Notes: generated from the letters alone by a model not told the origin. DNA of 64,000 bases from Nitrospirae bacterium YQR-1 (GCA_039908095.1 JAMOBJ010000001.1:310001-374000); one strand, 5' to 3'. Shown: positions 8,614 to 18,180, counted from the stretch's first letter. Translations and numbers: made by a program.

Positions 8614-8661
8614 GTAAATTTCAGATTTCTGTAGCTGCTGAAACTTACGTAAAGGAGGTAT

Positions 8662-9924
8662 ATGGCAAAGGCAAGAGTCGTGATAACGGGCCTGGGACTA
8701 ATAACCCCTCTGGGCACGGGGGTGGAGAAATCCTGGCAATCGCTCATAGCCGGTAAGTCGGGTATAAGGCGAATAACTAGATTTAATGATCCGTCAATTC
8801 CTGTACAGATAGCTGGTGAGGTTGATGATTTCGACCCTGAGAGCTATATCCATCCCAAGGAAATCAAAAAGATGGACAGATTTATCCACTTTGCTATCGG
8901 TGCTTCAGATATGGCGGTAAAAGACTCCGGATTAAAAATAACCGAGGAAAACGCTGACAGAGCAGGCGTCTATATAGGCTCAGGAATCGGCGGATTACCC
9001 GCAATTGAGCACTACCATAAAGCCTATCTTGATGGTGGCTACAGGAAAGTATCTCCTTTTTTCATACCTATGCTGATAATTAACCTGGCTGCCGGAAATG
9101 TCTCTATGATGACAGGAGCAAAGGGGCCCAACTCCGCCGTGGCAACTGCCTGTGCCTCAGGAAATCATGCCATAGGAGATGCATTTAAAATAATTCAGCG
9201 TGGGGATGCCGACATTATGATAGCCGGCGGTGCTGAGTCGGTAATAACCCCTCTGTCAATATCCGGCTTTACAGTTATGAAAGCGCTGTCAAGGAGAAAT
9301 GATGAACCTCAAAAGGCAAGCCGCCCTTTTGAGCTAAACCGTGACGGCTTTGTTATGGGTGAGGGGGCGGGGATACTTGTATTGGAAAACCTCGAAAGCG
9401 CTCTTAAAAGGGGCGCCAAAATATACGCCGAATTAGTCGGCTACGCCATGACTGGGGACGCTTACCACATAACCTCTCCGGCCCCGGGAGGTGAGGGCGC
9501 AGGCAGATGTATGGCGGCGGCTGTCAGAGATGCAGATGTTTCACCTGACAAAATTGACTACATTAACGCCCATGGTACTTCCACTAAATTTAATGATGAA
9601 CTGGAATCCATGGCGATAAAAAATGTTTTTAAAGAACACGCCTATAAACTCATGGTCAGCTCTACCAAGTCAATGACAGGACATCTGCTGGGAGCATCGG
9701 GGGGCGTGGAAGCAGTGTTTTGTGCTCTTAGTATTTATAACGGAATTGTTCCGCCAACCACTAATCTTGATGAGCCTGACCCCGAGTGTGACCTTGATTA
9801 CGTGCCGCACACGGCAAGAAAAGCTGATATTCAATACGCCATGTCCAACTCCTTTGGCTTTGGCGGCACTAATGCGTGCATAATTTTTAAAAAGTACTCT
9901 GCGGATGGGATATCACCGGTATAA
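8662..9924 (+). CDS. fabF: 3-oxoacyl-[acyl-carrier-protein] synthase II
   Basis: Elongating condensing enzyme of fatty acid synthesis. At 420 residues it has the Cys-His-His catalytic set: Cys in VATACASGNHAIGDA (about 165), His in NAHGTSTKFND (about 305) and His in SMTGHLLGASG (about 342). The C-terminal SNSFGFGGTNA motif is complete. An AAAGGAGG ribosome binding site lies upstream. Its stop codon abuts the rnc start codon directly, indicating translational coupling. Confidence 0.96.
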   Translation: MAKARVVITGLGLITPLGTGVEKSWQSLIAGKSGIRRITRFNDPSIPVQIAGEVDDFDPESYIHPKEIKKMDRFIHFAIGASDMAVKDSGLKITEENADRAGVYIGSGIGGLPAIEHYHKAYLDGGYRKVSPFFIPMLIINLAAGNVSMMTGAKGPNSAVATACASGNHAIGDAFKIIQRGDADIMIAGGAESVITPLSISGFTVMKALSRRNDEPQKASRPFELNRDGFVMGEGAGILVLENLESALKRGAKIYAELVGYAMTGDAYHITSPAPGGEGAGRCMAAAVRDADVSPDKIDYINAHGTSTKFNDELESMAIKNVFKEHAYKLMVSSTKSMTGHLLGASGGVEAVFCALSIYNGIVPPTTNLDEPDPECDLDYVPHTARKADIQYAMSNSFGFGGTNACIIFKKYSADGISPV

Positions 9925-10647
9925 ATGCTTGAGGAGGCGTTAAATTACCATTTTGTAAATAAAACACTCCTTGATGAGGCCATAACTCACAGGTCATACT
10001 ATCATGAGTGTCCGGACAAGAGCCGTAAGTATAATGAGAGGATAGAGTTTCTGGGGGATTCAGTTTTAGGGCTTGCCATAACAGAGGCGCTCTTTAGGGA
10101 GAACTCTGTTTTCACGGAATCTGAGATGTCCAAAATGAAATCCTATCTGGTGTCAAAAAAAATGCTGCACAGTATAGCCTCAGGGCTTAACCTTGGCAGT
10201 TTCCTCAGGCTGGGTAAAGGGGAGGAGATGACAGGGGGGCGGGAGAAGGCCTCCTTGCTGGCAAATTCCATGGAGGCTGTAATTGGGGCGGTTTTTCTTG
10301 ACTCTGATTACGAAAGGGCTAAAGAGGTTGTCTTAAACCTTTACAAAAAAGACATCGAGGAATTGGTAGTCAAACAGCGGTGTTATGACTATAAGACAGA
10401 GCTTCAGGAGCTCGGGCAGAAACTCTATGCCGAACTGCCTGAGTATGTGCTTGTGGCGGAGACCGGCACTGACCATGATAAAGCATTCACATACGAGGTA
10501 AGGCTTAATGGCAGATGTTTTGGCAGCGGTGAGGGCAAAAATAAAAAGTCGGCACAATCCGAGGCTGCCCGTATGGCCCTTGAGGCGATTAAAGACGTTG
10601 TTGTATTAATTCAAAAAAGAGATGAAAGAACCACGTTTAACGTATAA
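9925..10647 (+). CDS. rnc: Ribonuclease III
   Basis: Double-strand-specific endoribonuclease for rRNA and mRNA processing. The N-terminal RNase III domain carries the signature ERIEFLGDSVLGL (about 39-51) with the acidic metal ligands, and a second acidic cluster is at about residues 109-120 (SMEAVIGAVFLD). The C-terminal double-stranded RNA-binding domain (about 155-225) ends in KSAQSEAARMALE. At 240 residues it is normal length. The start is immediately after the fabF stop, and the 3' end overlaps purM by 26 bp. Confidence 0.95.
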   Translation: MLEEALNYHFVNKTLLDEAITHRSYYHECPDKSRKYNERIEFLGDSVLGLAITEALFRENSVFTESEMSKMKSYLVSKKMLHSIASGLNLGSFLRLGKGEEMTGGREKASLLANSMEAVIGAVFLDSDYERAKEVVLNLYKKDIEELVVKQRCYDYKTELQELGQKLYAELPEYVLVAETGTDHDKAFTYEVRLNGRCFGSGEGKNKKSAQSEAARMALEAIKDVVVLIQKRDERTTFNV

Positions 10648-11659
10648 AGACGCAGGCGTTGATATAGAGGCCGGAGACGCCTTTGTCAAACGCATTACCC
10701 CTCATGCGGCAAAAACACTTCGCAAAGAGGTGCTTACCGGTATAGGGCCCTTTAGCGCCCTGTTTAAGTTAGACGTGTCCAGGTACAAATCCCCTGTGTT
10801 GGTAAGCGGCACGGACGGTGTCGGCACAAAGTTAAAAATAGCATTTATGACGGGCATACATGACACCGTGGGCATTGACCTTGTAGCCATGTGTGTTAAT
10901 GATGTGTTAACAACGGCGGCGGAGCCGCTGTTTTTTCTTGACTACCTGTCCGTGTCGGAGTTAAAACCGGAGGTGCTTGAGCAGGTTATTAAAGGGATAG
11001 CGGACGGTTGTCTTTTAGCGGGCTGTTCATTAACAGGCGGTGAGACCGCCGAGATGCCCGGGTTTTACGAAGGCGGCGAGTATGATATGGCAGGGTTTTG
11101 TGTGGGAGTTGTCAACTCCGATGAGATAACGGATGGCTCCACTATCAAAGAGGGAGACGTAATTATCGGGCTTCCCTCAAGTGGTATTCACAGCAACGGT
11201 TATTCCCTTGTGAGAAAAGTGTTTTTTGAAGCCGGAGGCTTGAAGGTTGACTCATACGTAAAAGAGCTTGGAAAAACAGTTGGCGAGGAACTTTTAACGC
11301 CTACATCAATATATGTAAAGACCATCCTTTCCCTTAAGGAGACAATTAAAATAAAAGGTATGGCTCACATAACCGGAGGCGGCATAACCGGAAATGTTCC
11401 GCGTGTGTTACCTCAGGGGCTGGGAGCACAAATCAATAAATCCTCATGGCCGAAACCGCCTGTGTTTGAACTTATAAAAGACATGGGTAATATATCAGAG
11501 GAAGAAATGTTCAGTACCTTTAATATGGGCATAGGGTATGCGGTTATAGTGAGCCCTGAAGACTCCGATAATACTATGAGAAAACTTAATGATATGGGGC
11601 GGAAGGCTTATCCGGCAGGCGAGGTTATAAAGGGAGAGGGAGTTGGTTATAGTGCTTAA
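10622..11659 (+). CDS. purM: Phosphoribosylformylglycinamidine cyclo-ligase (AIR synthetase)
   Basis: Fifth step of purine synthesis, ATP-dependent ring closure of FGAM to AIR. At 345 residues it shows the PurM pattern: VSGTDGVGTKLKIA (about 60-73), the D-x-VAMCVNDVLTTAAEPLFFLDY stretch, LTGGETAEMPGFY and the ITGGGITGNVPRVLP segment. The start overlaps rnc by 26 bp, with the ATG embedded in the purine-rich AAAAAGAGATGAAAGAACC sequence. It is the last gene of the fab-rnc-purM operon. Confidence 0.95.
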   Translation: MKEPRLTYKDAGVDIEAGDAFVKRITPHAAKTLRKEVLTGIGPFSALFKLDVSRYKSPVLVSGTDGVGTKLKIAFMTGIHDTVGIDLVAMCVNDVLTTAAEPLFFLDYLSVSELKPEVLEQVIKGIADGCLLAGCSLTGGETAEMPGFYEGGEYDMAGFCVGVVNSDEITDGSTIKEGDVIIGLPSSGIHSNGYSLVRKVFFEAGGLKVDSYVKELGKTVGEELLTPTSIYVKTILSLKETIKIKGMAHITGGGITGNVPRVLPQGLGAQINKSSWPKPPVFELIKDMGNISEEEMFSTFNMGIGYAVIVSPEDSDNTMRKLNDMGRKAYPAGEVIKGEGVGYSA

Positions 11660-11731
11660 GGAGATGCGATGGCTCTTTGCCGCATTAGGGGATAAAGAAA
11701 AAAAGTAAACCCTGCCGCCTCAAAATACGAA

Positions 11732-11962
11732 CTACTTAAGAAGCCCTAAGAGCCGAAACATAACAGCCATTAAACTGGCTTGCGCCACAAGCATAGCCGC
11801 TACCCACTTTATGATATCAGACTTAGCGCTTTCAATGTCTGCCTTAGTCGCTAAATCTTTACGGGAGTTTGCCTCAGCCTCATTAATGACTTTAACAAGG
11901 GCTTCTGCGCCATCGTCGCCAAGTTTCTTTCTTAAGACTTCCGGTATAGCTATTACCGCCAT
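11732..11962 (-). CDS. Small tail-anchored coiled-coil protein of unknown function
   Basis: A 76-residue protein. It opens with AIPEVLRKKLGDDGAEALVKVINE, continues as a charged helical stretch (ATKADIESAKSDI, likely coiled coil), and ends in one membrane segment (WVAAMLVAQASLMAVMFRLL). This resembles small DUF1640-like proteins (N-terminal helix, coiled coil, C-terminal anchor), but I do not claim the family firmly. It converges with purM with a 72-bp gap. Confidence 0.6.
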   Translation of the reverse strand: MAVIAIPEVLRKKLGDDGAEALVKVINEAEANSRKDLATKADIESAKSDIIKWVAAMLVAQASLMAVMFRLLGLLK

Positions 11963-12101
11963 GTCTTCATTATATCAAATTAAAAAAAATTTATCAATAC
12001 GTACGTCACTTACTAGCCTACAAAAGTGTCATTATCGCAAAGTTATTTATTTCATTGTTGGATTTGACCCCCAAGACAAGCCCCTGATAACAGTATCATA
12101 G

Positions 12102-12371
12102 ACGAACTTAGCAAGCCTAAGTGGTAAATCAGCCTGCGACTGTGTCTGTAACTATTTAAAACAATACATTCAATACTACGAAAAGTGTAGCCGCGATACC
12201 TTTGCAAAAACAAAAGATCGACTCAAACAGGCTATAGAAAATGATAGGAAACTTGAGAAAGACAGGGAATCAACGGGAACAGATAATCCATCAACTGATA
12301 TACACCACCTGATTAAATATTTCAACGAGCTATGTAAAGAAAGAATGAAAGTGTCAGTTTTAAACATGTAA
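12102..12371 (+). other. Open frame without a start codon, possible gene remnant
   Basis: After a TAG at 12099-12101 there is an 89-codon open frame ending at TAA 12369-12371. It reads as a hydrophilic helical sequence (YLKQYIQYYEKCSRDTF, then KDRLKQAIENDRKLEKDRE) that looks protein-coding in composition. It has no ATG/GTG/TTG near its beginning and no ribosome binding site. It may be the 3' part of a decayed gene. The rest of the space 11963-12393 shows nothing recognisable. Confidence 0.25.
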
Positions 12372-12393
12372 ACAAGGGAACAAAGGGGGCAGG

Positions 12394-12912
12394 TTACTCA
12401 AATATATCGTTAAGGTTAACTTGAAGTCCTTCTATGACTTTAGAAGTAACAAACCCCTCAAGCGCTGCAACTGAGTGTAGTTTATACTTATCGTCTGCGA
12501 TGGTTAAAATCTCAACTGTTTGTGGTTCCGGCATAACTATCCAGTACTCCGGCACTCTGTATTTCTCATAGATAGCCTTCTTAATCGCCGTATCCATTTC
12601 ATAACTACCTGGAGATATTATCTCACAAACCATATCCGGAACGCCTCTTATCCAATCCTGAAAGATACTCATGTTATCTTTCCTGATAAATAATATATCG
12701 GGCTGAAGTCTGTTAATTCCCTCTTCAAAGATTATGTCTAACGGCGAATAATAAACCCGTCCTAAGTCCCTCATTTTAACATAATGATGAATAATATAAT
12801 TTAGATTGCTGCTAACCCTCTGATGTTTTCCAAATGGACTAGGCCCCATAATCTCCTCTCCGTTTATGACTTCCGTTAAGTCTAAATCTGTTCCTATTGT
12901 TTGTATATTCAT
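12394..12912 (-). CDS. Uma2-family (DUF820) PD-(D/E)XK nuclease-like protein
   Basis: A 172-residue protein of the Uma2 superfamily (restriction-endonuclease-like fold, multi-copy in cyanobacteria and other groups, role not settled). Visible features are the GPSPFGKHQRVSSNL segment, LQPDILFI with the conserved Asp (about residue 74), GVPDMVCEIISPGS with the Glu (about 97), and the following K-x-x-YEKYRVPEYWIV. These are the metal-binding residues and core strands of the family. The ATG has no Shine-Dalgarno but sits 6 bp after a perfect -10 box. Two relics of the same gene lie near 32.0 and 36.4 kb. Confidence 0.85.
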   Translation of the reverse strand: MNIQTIGTDLDLTEVINGEEIMGPSPFGKHQRVSSNLNYIIHHYVKMRDLGRVYYSPLDIIFEEGINRLQPDILFIRKDNMSIFQDWIRGVPDMVCEIISPGSYEMDTAIKKAIYEKYRVPEYWIVMPEPQTVEILTIADDKYKLHSVAALEGFVTSKVIEGLQVNLNDIFE

Positions 12913-12918
12913 GCTTTA

Positions 12919-12947
12919 ATATTACATCTAACTTGCTGTTTTGTCAA
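12919..12947 (-). promoter_or_regulatory. Consensus sigma-70 promoter giving a predicted leaderless Uma2 mRNA
   Basis: TTGACA (12947-12942), a 17-bp spacer, then TAATAT (12924-12919). The Uma2 ATG begins 7 bp after the last base of the -10 box, where transcription should start. No Shine-Dalgarno is present, so the mRNA is predicted to be leaderless. Confidence 0.7.
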
Positions 12948-13040
12948 TTACAAGAAGTACCTGCTATCTGCGTAACTATCCTGTTTCAGCGTGAATTGGA
13001 CATTTCACTGATTAAGTTGGTATAGTACAGAAAAAAGTTT

Positions 13041-14990
13041 GTGAACTCGCTATTGAAAAAAAACATCTATATAAACAGTATAGCTCTTGATGAGGCGGAA
13101 AGTAAGTGGACCACTTTTCTCAAAGAAAAAGGACTCCAAAACCCACTTGGCACAGTTATCGCCGATGTAACGCAATCCTGCGGCGCTGTAACGGCTGAGC
13201 CGCTGCCTGCTAAAGTATCATCCCCGTTTTTTCACTCATCCGCAATGGATGGGTTTGCCGTAAGGTTTGAAGATACGTTTGGAGCCAAGGAAACCGCCCC
13301 TTTAAAGTTGAAAATCCCCGATGCGGCAGTGTATATAAACACGGGAGAGCCTATCCCTGAAGTTTTTAACGCAGTTATCATGATTGAGGATGTTAACATG
13401 GTAACTGAGGGCACAGATGAATTTATAGAGATAACCGCTGCCGTGACGCCCTACAAAAATGTAAGAGTAACCGGAGAGGACATAGTGGCCACGGAGTTGA
13501 TATTGCCGGAAAACCACCGGATACGCCCTATAGATGTTGGAGCGCTTATTGCCGGCGGGTACAGCGAGGTGCCGATAAGAAAGAAACCAATTGTGGCCAT
13601 AATCCCAACCGGCAACGAGCTTGTACCCCCATCAGTAACGCCTGAGCGTGGGCAGGTGTCAGATTCCAACTCGTTTATGCTAAAAGGTTTGACAGAGGAG
13701 CTGGGAGCCACAGGGCTGCGGTATGAAATAGTGCGCGATGATCTGCCGGCCCTCAAAAACGCCATAATCAGAGGAGCTGAGGAGGCTGACCTTGTACTTG
13801 TGATAGCGGGTTCATCGGCAGGGCACAGGGATTTTACGAGATTGGCAATAGATGAGTTGGGTGAGGTGGTAGTTCATGGTGTTAATATCAAACCGGGCAG
13901 ACCTCTCCTTCTGGGATTTGTACAGGGCAAACCGGTTATAGGGATTCCCGGTTTTCCTGTCAGTGCCTATATAACTTTTGACCTTTTTGTGAAACCTCTA
14001 ATCCTCACGTGGTTTGGACTTACGGAGACATCAGAAGAGACACTAAATACAATTAACTCAAGAAACATCAGCTCAACCATAGGGCAGGAGGAGTTTGTCC
14101 GTGTAAAGGTTGGCATGGTGTCGGATAAGTTTATATCAACTCCACTTGGTAGAGGAGCAGGGGCTATGATGTCTCTGGTGCGTGCCGACGGGATACTAAG
14201 AATACCGGCAATGAGTGAAGGCGCAGGGGCTGGGACGGAAGTTGAAATTGAGCTGCTTAAACCGTTTACTGAAATCGTAAACACCATAGTTTGTATCGGA
14301 AGCCATGACAACACATTGGACGTGCTGTTTAATTTATTGAAAAGACGATATCCGCTCTATTCCTTGTCATCTGCGCATGTGGGGTCAATGGGCGGCATAA
14401 CAGCTATAAAACGGGATGAAGCCCACATCGCAGGCATTCACCTTCTGGACACAGTCTCGGGGACTTACAATGTGCCGTTTATTGAGAAGTTTCTTGCCGG
14501 AGAGCACGTAATTTTAATTAATCTTGCTTACCGTCTGCAGGGGCTTATTGTGCAGCGTGGAAACCCTAAAGGGATAACATCAATTACCGACCTTAAACGC
14601 TCTGATGTTACATTTATAAACCGGCAGGCCGGCACCGGAACAAGGCTTCTGACGGATAAGTGTTTGTACGAAGCCGGTATTTCTGCAAATTCAGTCAGGG
14701 GCTATGATAGGGTTGAATATACTCACATGGCGGTGGCTTCGGCGGTAGCCTCAGGAGTTGCCGCTGCCGGCATGGGGATACTGTCGGCGGCTGTTGCTCT
14801 GAATCTTGATTTTATACCCATTACACAAGAGCGGTATGATTTTCTGATGAAAAAAAAATCCTATGAATTACCATTGGTTGCAGCTTTGATAGATATAATA
14901 AGAAATGACGGGCAATTTAAAGAAATCGCATTGGCTTTGGGCGGCTATGACGTCTCCCAAACCGGTGAGGTTATGTACTGCAATTTTTAG
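13041..14990 (+). CDS. moeA: MoeA-type molybdopterin molybdenumtransferase fused to a periplasmic-binding-protein-like domain
   Basis: A 649-residue fusion. Residues 1 to about 410 are MoeA, which inserts molybdate into adenylated molybdopterin: FFHSSAMDGFAVR, VTGEDI, the MoCF segment IIPTGNELVPP with VSDSNS, and the loop AGSSAGHRDFT. Residues about 415-649 are a substrate-binding-like domain (CIGSHDNTLDVLF, RQAGTGTRLL, ASGVAAAGMGI) of the PBP-like class seen in other MoeA fusions. It probably senses molybdate or tungstate. The GTG start has no strong ribosome binding site, and a downstream TTG cannot be excluded. Molybdenum/tungsten enzymes are expected in an anaerobe of this type, although none is encoded in the window. 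Confidence 0.88.
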   Translation: MNSLLKKNIYINSIALDEAESKWTTFLKEKGLQNPLGTVIADVTQSCGAVTAEPLPAKVSSPFFHSSAMDGFAVRFEDTFGAKETAPLKLKIPDAAVYINTGEPIPEVFNAVIMIEDVNMVTEGTDEFIEITAAVTPYKNVRVTGEDIVATELILPENHRIRPIDVGALIAGGYSEVPIRKKPIVAIIPTGNELVPPSVTPERGQVSDSNSFMLKGLTEELGATGLRYEIVRDDLPALKNAIIRGAEEADLVLVIAGSSAGHRDFTRLAIDELGEVVVHGVNIKPGRPLLLGFVQGKPVIGIPGFPVSAYITFDLFVKPLILTWFGLTETSEETLNTINSRNISSTIGQEEFVRVKVGMVSDKFISTPLGRGAGAMMSLVRADGILRIPAMSEGAGAGTEVEIELLKPFTEIVNTIVCIGSHDNTLDVLFNLLKRRYPLYSLSSAHVGSMGGITAIKRDEAHIAGIHLLDTVSGTYNVPFIEKFLAGEHVILINLAYRLQGLIVQRGNPKGITSITDLKRSDVTFINRQAGTGTRLLTDKCLYEAGISANSVRGYDRVEYTHMAVASAVASGVAAAGMGILSAAVALNLDFIPITQERYDFLMKKKSYELPLVAALIDIIRNDGQFKEIALALGGYDVSQTGEVMYCNF

Positions 14991-15000
14991 TCCTCTGTGC

Positions 15001-15036
15001 TTTTGATAAAGCCAACGAAGTTAGACGATTGAATGC
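15001..15036 (-). repeat. Partial copy (half element) of the TACCAAGT inverted-repeat family
   Basis: AAAGCCAACGAAGTTAGACG and GAATGCAACTTGG match one half of the complete copies at 23.9 and 47.4 kb. It lies in the short convergent gap between moeA and the CoA-transferase gene. The other terminal repeat is missing. Confidence 0.6.
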
Positions 15037-15044
15037 AACTTGGA

Positions 15045-16940
15045 TTAATCTTTAAAAATAGCCTTAAGCGTACAGCAACCCTCCTCATCGTGTCTTTCGA
15101 TTGCAGCATCTAATGAGTTAAACAAAGCAATCATAGAGAGGTTTCCCGACATGGTTTCAGCTATGAAGCCAAGGAGTCCCTGTTTTTGGGCAATAAATGT
15201 CAGATGGTTAATCAGTGCCTTTCCAATCCCCTTCCCGTGGTAATCGTCTCTGACTACAAAAGCAGCTTCCGCCATGTAGTTGTCCTTAGAAAGAGCATAT
15301 TGGGCAATTCCGGCTATCCATTCCTTTTTGCCCTCTCTCATCAGCGCTACAATGACGATTTTAGACGTATAATCAATCGCTATAAACTCCTGAAGCCTCT
15401 CATGAGGCATGTCTTTTCTGACTGATGTAAACCGTTTATAGAGCGTATCGTCCGAAAGCGAATAAAAAAAATCCTTCATAAGCGGTTCATCACTAATCTT
15501 TACCGGCCTGATAAAAATATCCAACCCGCTCTTTAGTGTTTTGTAAGCTTCAAGCTCAGAGGGATAGTTACCTGTAACACAAATCTGGTCCTTGTATATA
15601 AGATTAAGCTTCTTAGCCTCCTCAATTAGCCACGGCTTGAAGTGAGGATGAGATATGGAAATAAGCTCCATCGCACGCTCTCTGATGTTTTTGCCGTGAA
15701 GATAGCAGATTCCGTACTCTGTTACAACGTAATGGATATCCCCGCGATTAAGTGTTACCCCAGCCCCTTCACTCAGATATGGAACTATCCGTGAAACTGT
15801 TTTAGCCACGCCTCTTTTATCGGTAACCGTGGCCGTTGACTGGATTATTAAAATAGCCTTACCGCCCTTTGAAAGCACAGCTCCACGCATAAAATCCGCC
15901 TGTCCCCCTATGCCGCTGTAAAACACCTTTCCTATGGACTCCGCCGAGGCCTGTCCGGTTAAGTCCAATTGCAGGGCACTGTTTATCGCTACCATATTGT
16001 CATGTGCCGCTATTACCATCGGGTTATTTGTGTAATCTGTGACTCTGAACTCTATCGAGGGGTTATTGTCAATAAAATCATATGTGCTGCGGCTTCCCAT
16101 CGAGAAAGCCGCCACTGTTTTGTTGCGGTTTATGTTCTTTTTACAATTATTAACTATTCCGAGTTTTATCAGCTCAACTATGCCGTCTGAGAGCAGCTCC
16201 GTGTGTATGCCAAGATTCTTTTTACCTGTCAGATGTGCCATTATTGCATTAGGAATGCTCCCGTAACCCACTTGCAGAGTATCACCATCCTGAACCAACC
16301 TGGACACATACCGGCCTATGCTCTGTACGCAGTAACTGTCCACTTCAGGGTGGTACTGCAAGATGGGTTCATCTGCGGCTACTATGAAATCCACGTCATT
16401 TAAATGAATAAAACCATCACCGTGCACTTTGGGGCTTTGAGTGTTTACCTGAGCAACCACCATTGAGGCGGCTTCAAGAGCCGCCTTGACTATATCAACA
16501 CTTACGCCCAGGTTCATATAGCCGTGTACATCAGGTGGTGAACACTGAATTAGCGCTACATCAACCGGCACAATTTTACGCCTGAATAGCTCCGGCACTT
16601 TTGAAAGAAACACAGGGCTGTAGTCGGCAAGCCCCTCATTTACCGCTTCTCTGGTGTTACCGCCCACAAAAAACGAATTGTACCTGAAATTGTTTTTATA
16701 TCTTACATCAGTATACGGGGCTACCCCAAGAGTCCAGACATGAAAAATCTCAGTGTCTAAAAACGCCTTGGGGTTAGCCTCCGCATATTTTATCAACGCC
16801 TTTACCAGATACTGCGGCTCGGCACAGCCGGTGCCTATAAAAATCCTGCACCCAGGCCTGATACGGCTAAATATAGCCTCCTCACTCGTGCACTTGCCGC
16901 GGTATTGCTCATCCACACTCATTGTTACAGCTCCAGCCAC
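15045..16940 (-). CDS. Acetyl-CoA hydrolase/CoA-transferase fused to a GNAT acetyltransferase
   Basis: A 631-residue two-domain protein. Residues 1 to about 430 are an acetyl-CoA hydrolase/4-hydroxybutyrate CoA-transferase-type enzyme: GTGCAEP near the start, QVGYGSIPNA, GIGGQADFMRGA and VVTEYGICYLHGK, which includes the Glu of the catalytic EYG motif. The C-terminal part (about 470-631) is a GNAT fold with VRDDYHGKGIGKALINHLTFIA (acetyl-CoA pyrophosphate loop). The combination is known as a standing fusion; the GNAT half may acetylate lysines or regulate the enzyme. The native CoA substrate cannot be told from sequence. It is followed, in the direction of transcription, by a partial repeat element. 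Confidence 0.88.
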   Translation of the reverse strand: MAGAVTMSVDEQYRGKCTSEEAIFSRIRPGCRIFIGTGCAEPQYLVKALIKYAEANPKAFLDTEIFHVWTLGVAPYTDVRYKNNFRYNSFFVGGNTREAVNEGLADYSPVFLSKVPELFRRKIVPVDVALIQCSPPDVHGYMNLGVSVDIVKAALEAASMVVAQVNTQSPKVHGDGFIHLNDVDFIVAADEPILQYHPEVDSYCVQSIGRYVSRLVQDGDTLQVGYGSIPNAIMAHLTGKKNLGIHTELLSDGIVELIKLGIVNNCKKNINRNKTVAAFSMGSRSTYDFIDNNPSIEFRVTDYTNNPMVIAAHDNMVAINSALQLDLTGQASAESIGKVFYSGIGGQADFMRGAVLSKGGKAILIIQSTATVTDKRGVAKTVSRIVPYLSEGAGVTLNRGDIHYVVTEYGICYLHGKNIRERAMELISISHPHFKPWLIEEAKKLNLIYKDQICVTGNYPSELEAYKTLKSGLDIFIRPVKISDEPLMKDFFYSLSDDTLYKRFTSVRKDMPHERLQEFIAIDYTSKIVIVALMREGKKEWIAGIAQYALSKDNYMAEAAFVVRDDYHGKGIGKALINHLTFIAQKQGLLGFIAETMSGNLSMIALFNSLDAAIERHDEEGCCTLKAIFKD

Positions 16941-16965
16941 CCTGAAGTATAAGGGATTTTAAAAA

Positions 16966-17541
16966 TCAATAATTTTCAGCGGCAATTTCAAAGTGCGCTT
17001 TCGGATGGTTACAAGCAGGACAGTTATCAGGAGCATTATTGCCCTCAACGATAAAACCGCAGTTTCTGCATTTCCACTTTACCTTTGAGCTGCGGCTAAA
17101 AACCTCACCTTTCTCAATATTGCTTAAAAGGGCGCGATACCTCATTTCGTGTTCCTTCTCAACCATAGCTATGGCTCTGAAGGCCTGCGCCACGGCAGGG
17201 AACCCCTCACTATCTGCAATTGCGGCAAACTCAGGGTACAACACCGTATGCTCATGGTTTTCACCGTCCGCCGCCGCTTTGAGGTTAGCCTCTGTGCCGG
17301 CTATCACACCAGCCGGAAATGTAGCGGTAATTTCCGTATCCCCTCCTTCTAAAAACTTAAAGAACCTCTTAGCATGCTCCATTTCGTTTTCCGCCGTCTC
17401 TGCAAATATGGCTGATATTTGCTCATAGCCTTCTTTTTTAGCTACTTTTGAAAAATATGAATAGCGGTTGCGGGCCTGAGACTCACCGGCAAATGAACCA
17501 AGCAAATTTTTCTCCGTCCTTGTACCCTTTAAACTTCCCAT
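16966..17541 (-). CDS. Rubrerythrin
   Basis: A 191-residue non-haem di-iron peroxidase that removes hydrogen peroxide in anaerobes. The N-terminal four-helix domain has the E-x-x-H pairs ([39 protein letters not shown]), and the C-terminal rubredoxin domain has [10 protein letters not shown] and [11 protein letters not shown]. An AAAGAGGAGG-type site precedes the ATG. It lies upstream of the CoA-transferase gene with a 25-bp gap, so they may share a transcript. Confidence 0.95.
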   Translation of the reverse strand: MGSLKGTRTEKNLLGSFAGESQARNRYSYFSKVAKKEGYEQISAIFAETAENEMEHAKRFFKFLEGGDTEITATFPAGVIAGTEANLKAAADGENHEHTVLYPEFAAIADSEGFPAVAQAFRAIAMVEKEHEMRYRALLSNIEKGEVFSRSSKVKWKCRNCGFIVEGNNAPDNCPACNHPKAHFEIAAENY

Positions 17542-17620
17542 CGTGTCTTTACCTCCTCTGAATATTAATTTAAACCCCTTAACTATAATAACCCACGGAG
17601 TTGACTTTGTAAACAGGCTT

Positions 17621-17711
17621 TATACCAAGTTGCATTCATTTGTCTAACTTTGCCGGCTTCGTCGAAAGCTCCCAGACGCCTGCGTTACTCCTTTGACTGC
17701 TACTTGATATA
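17621..17711. repeat. Copy 2 of the TACCAAGT inverted-repeat element (short form)
   Basis: About 91 bp bounded by TATACCAAGTTGCATTCA and GACTGCTACTTGATATA. The internal part (TAACTTTGCCGGC, CGTCGAAAGCTCC, GCGTTACTCCTTTGACTGC) matches the 23.9-kb copy without its central hairpin insert. It lies between divergent rubrerythrin and fmdB-like genes. Confidence 0.75.
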
Positions 17712-17834
17712 ATCTGTATCAATTTGATTTAGTGAGCCGGAGACAATGACTATATATTTGTATCATTTATCAAATCCATTTTTATGCTATAATAATGTCT
17801 AAAGTGAAAATGTATTTTTAAGGAGTTCGCTGAT

Positions 17835-18167
17835 ATGCCCATATATGAGTATGAATGTACAGAGTGCGGCGATGTTTCAGAGGTGATTCAGAAATTCAAT
17901 GACGAGCCCCTGTCAACATGTACTAAGTGTGGAGGGCAGCTGAAAAAGTTGATTTCTAATACCGCTTTTGTTTTAAAAGGAGAGGGCTGGTATGTCACCG
18001 ATTACCCGTCAAAAGACAGAAAAGCCGCCCTGGATAAGGAAAAACCAGCCACTGAATCTAAAGATGCCTCAGTTTCCGCTGACGCCAAAAAGCCGGAAAC
18101 AACCTCAAAACCGGAAACAACACCTAAAGAGACCTCCGGCTCGGATACCGCCTCAAAAACCCCCTGA
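17835..18167 (+). CDS. FmdB-family zinc-ribbon protein
   Basis: A 110-residue protein starting [12 protein letters not shown], with the paired CxxC zinc ribbon (CTECG at about 8-12, CTKCGG at about 31-36) of the FmdB/CxxC_CxxC_SSSS family. The N-terminus is followed by a disordered Ala/Lys/Thr-rich tail with repeated KPETT units. Proposed as a regulator in some methylotrophs, but its function is unknown in most bacteria. A ribosome binding site AAGGAG and a TATAAT box (17788-17793) lie upstream. It converges with the TPR gene. Confidence 0.85.
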   Translation: MPIYEYECTECGDVSEVIQKFNDEPLSTCTKCGGQLKKLISNTAFVLKGEGWYVTDYPSKDRKAALDKEKPATESKDASVSADAKKPETTSKPETTPKETSGSDTASKTP

Positions 18168-18180
18168 TGCGTTAAAGCAA

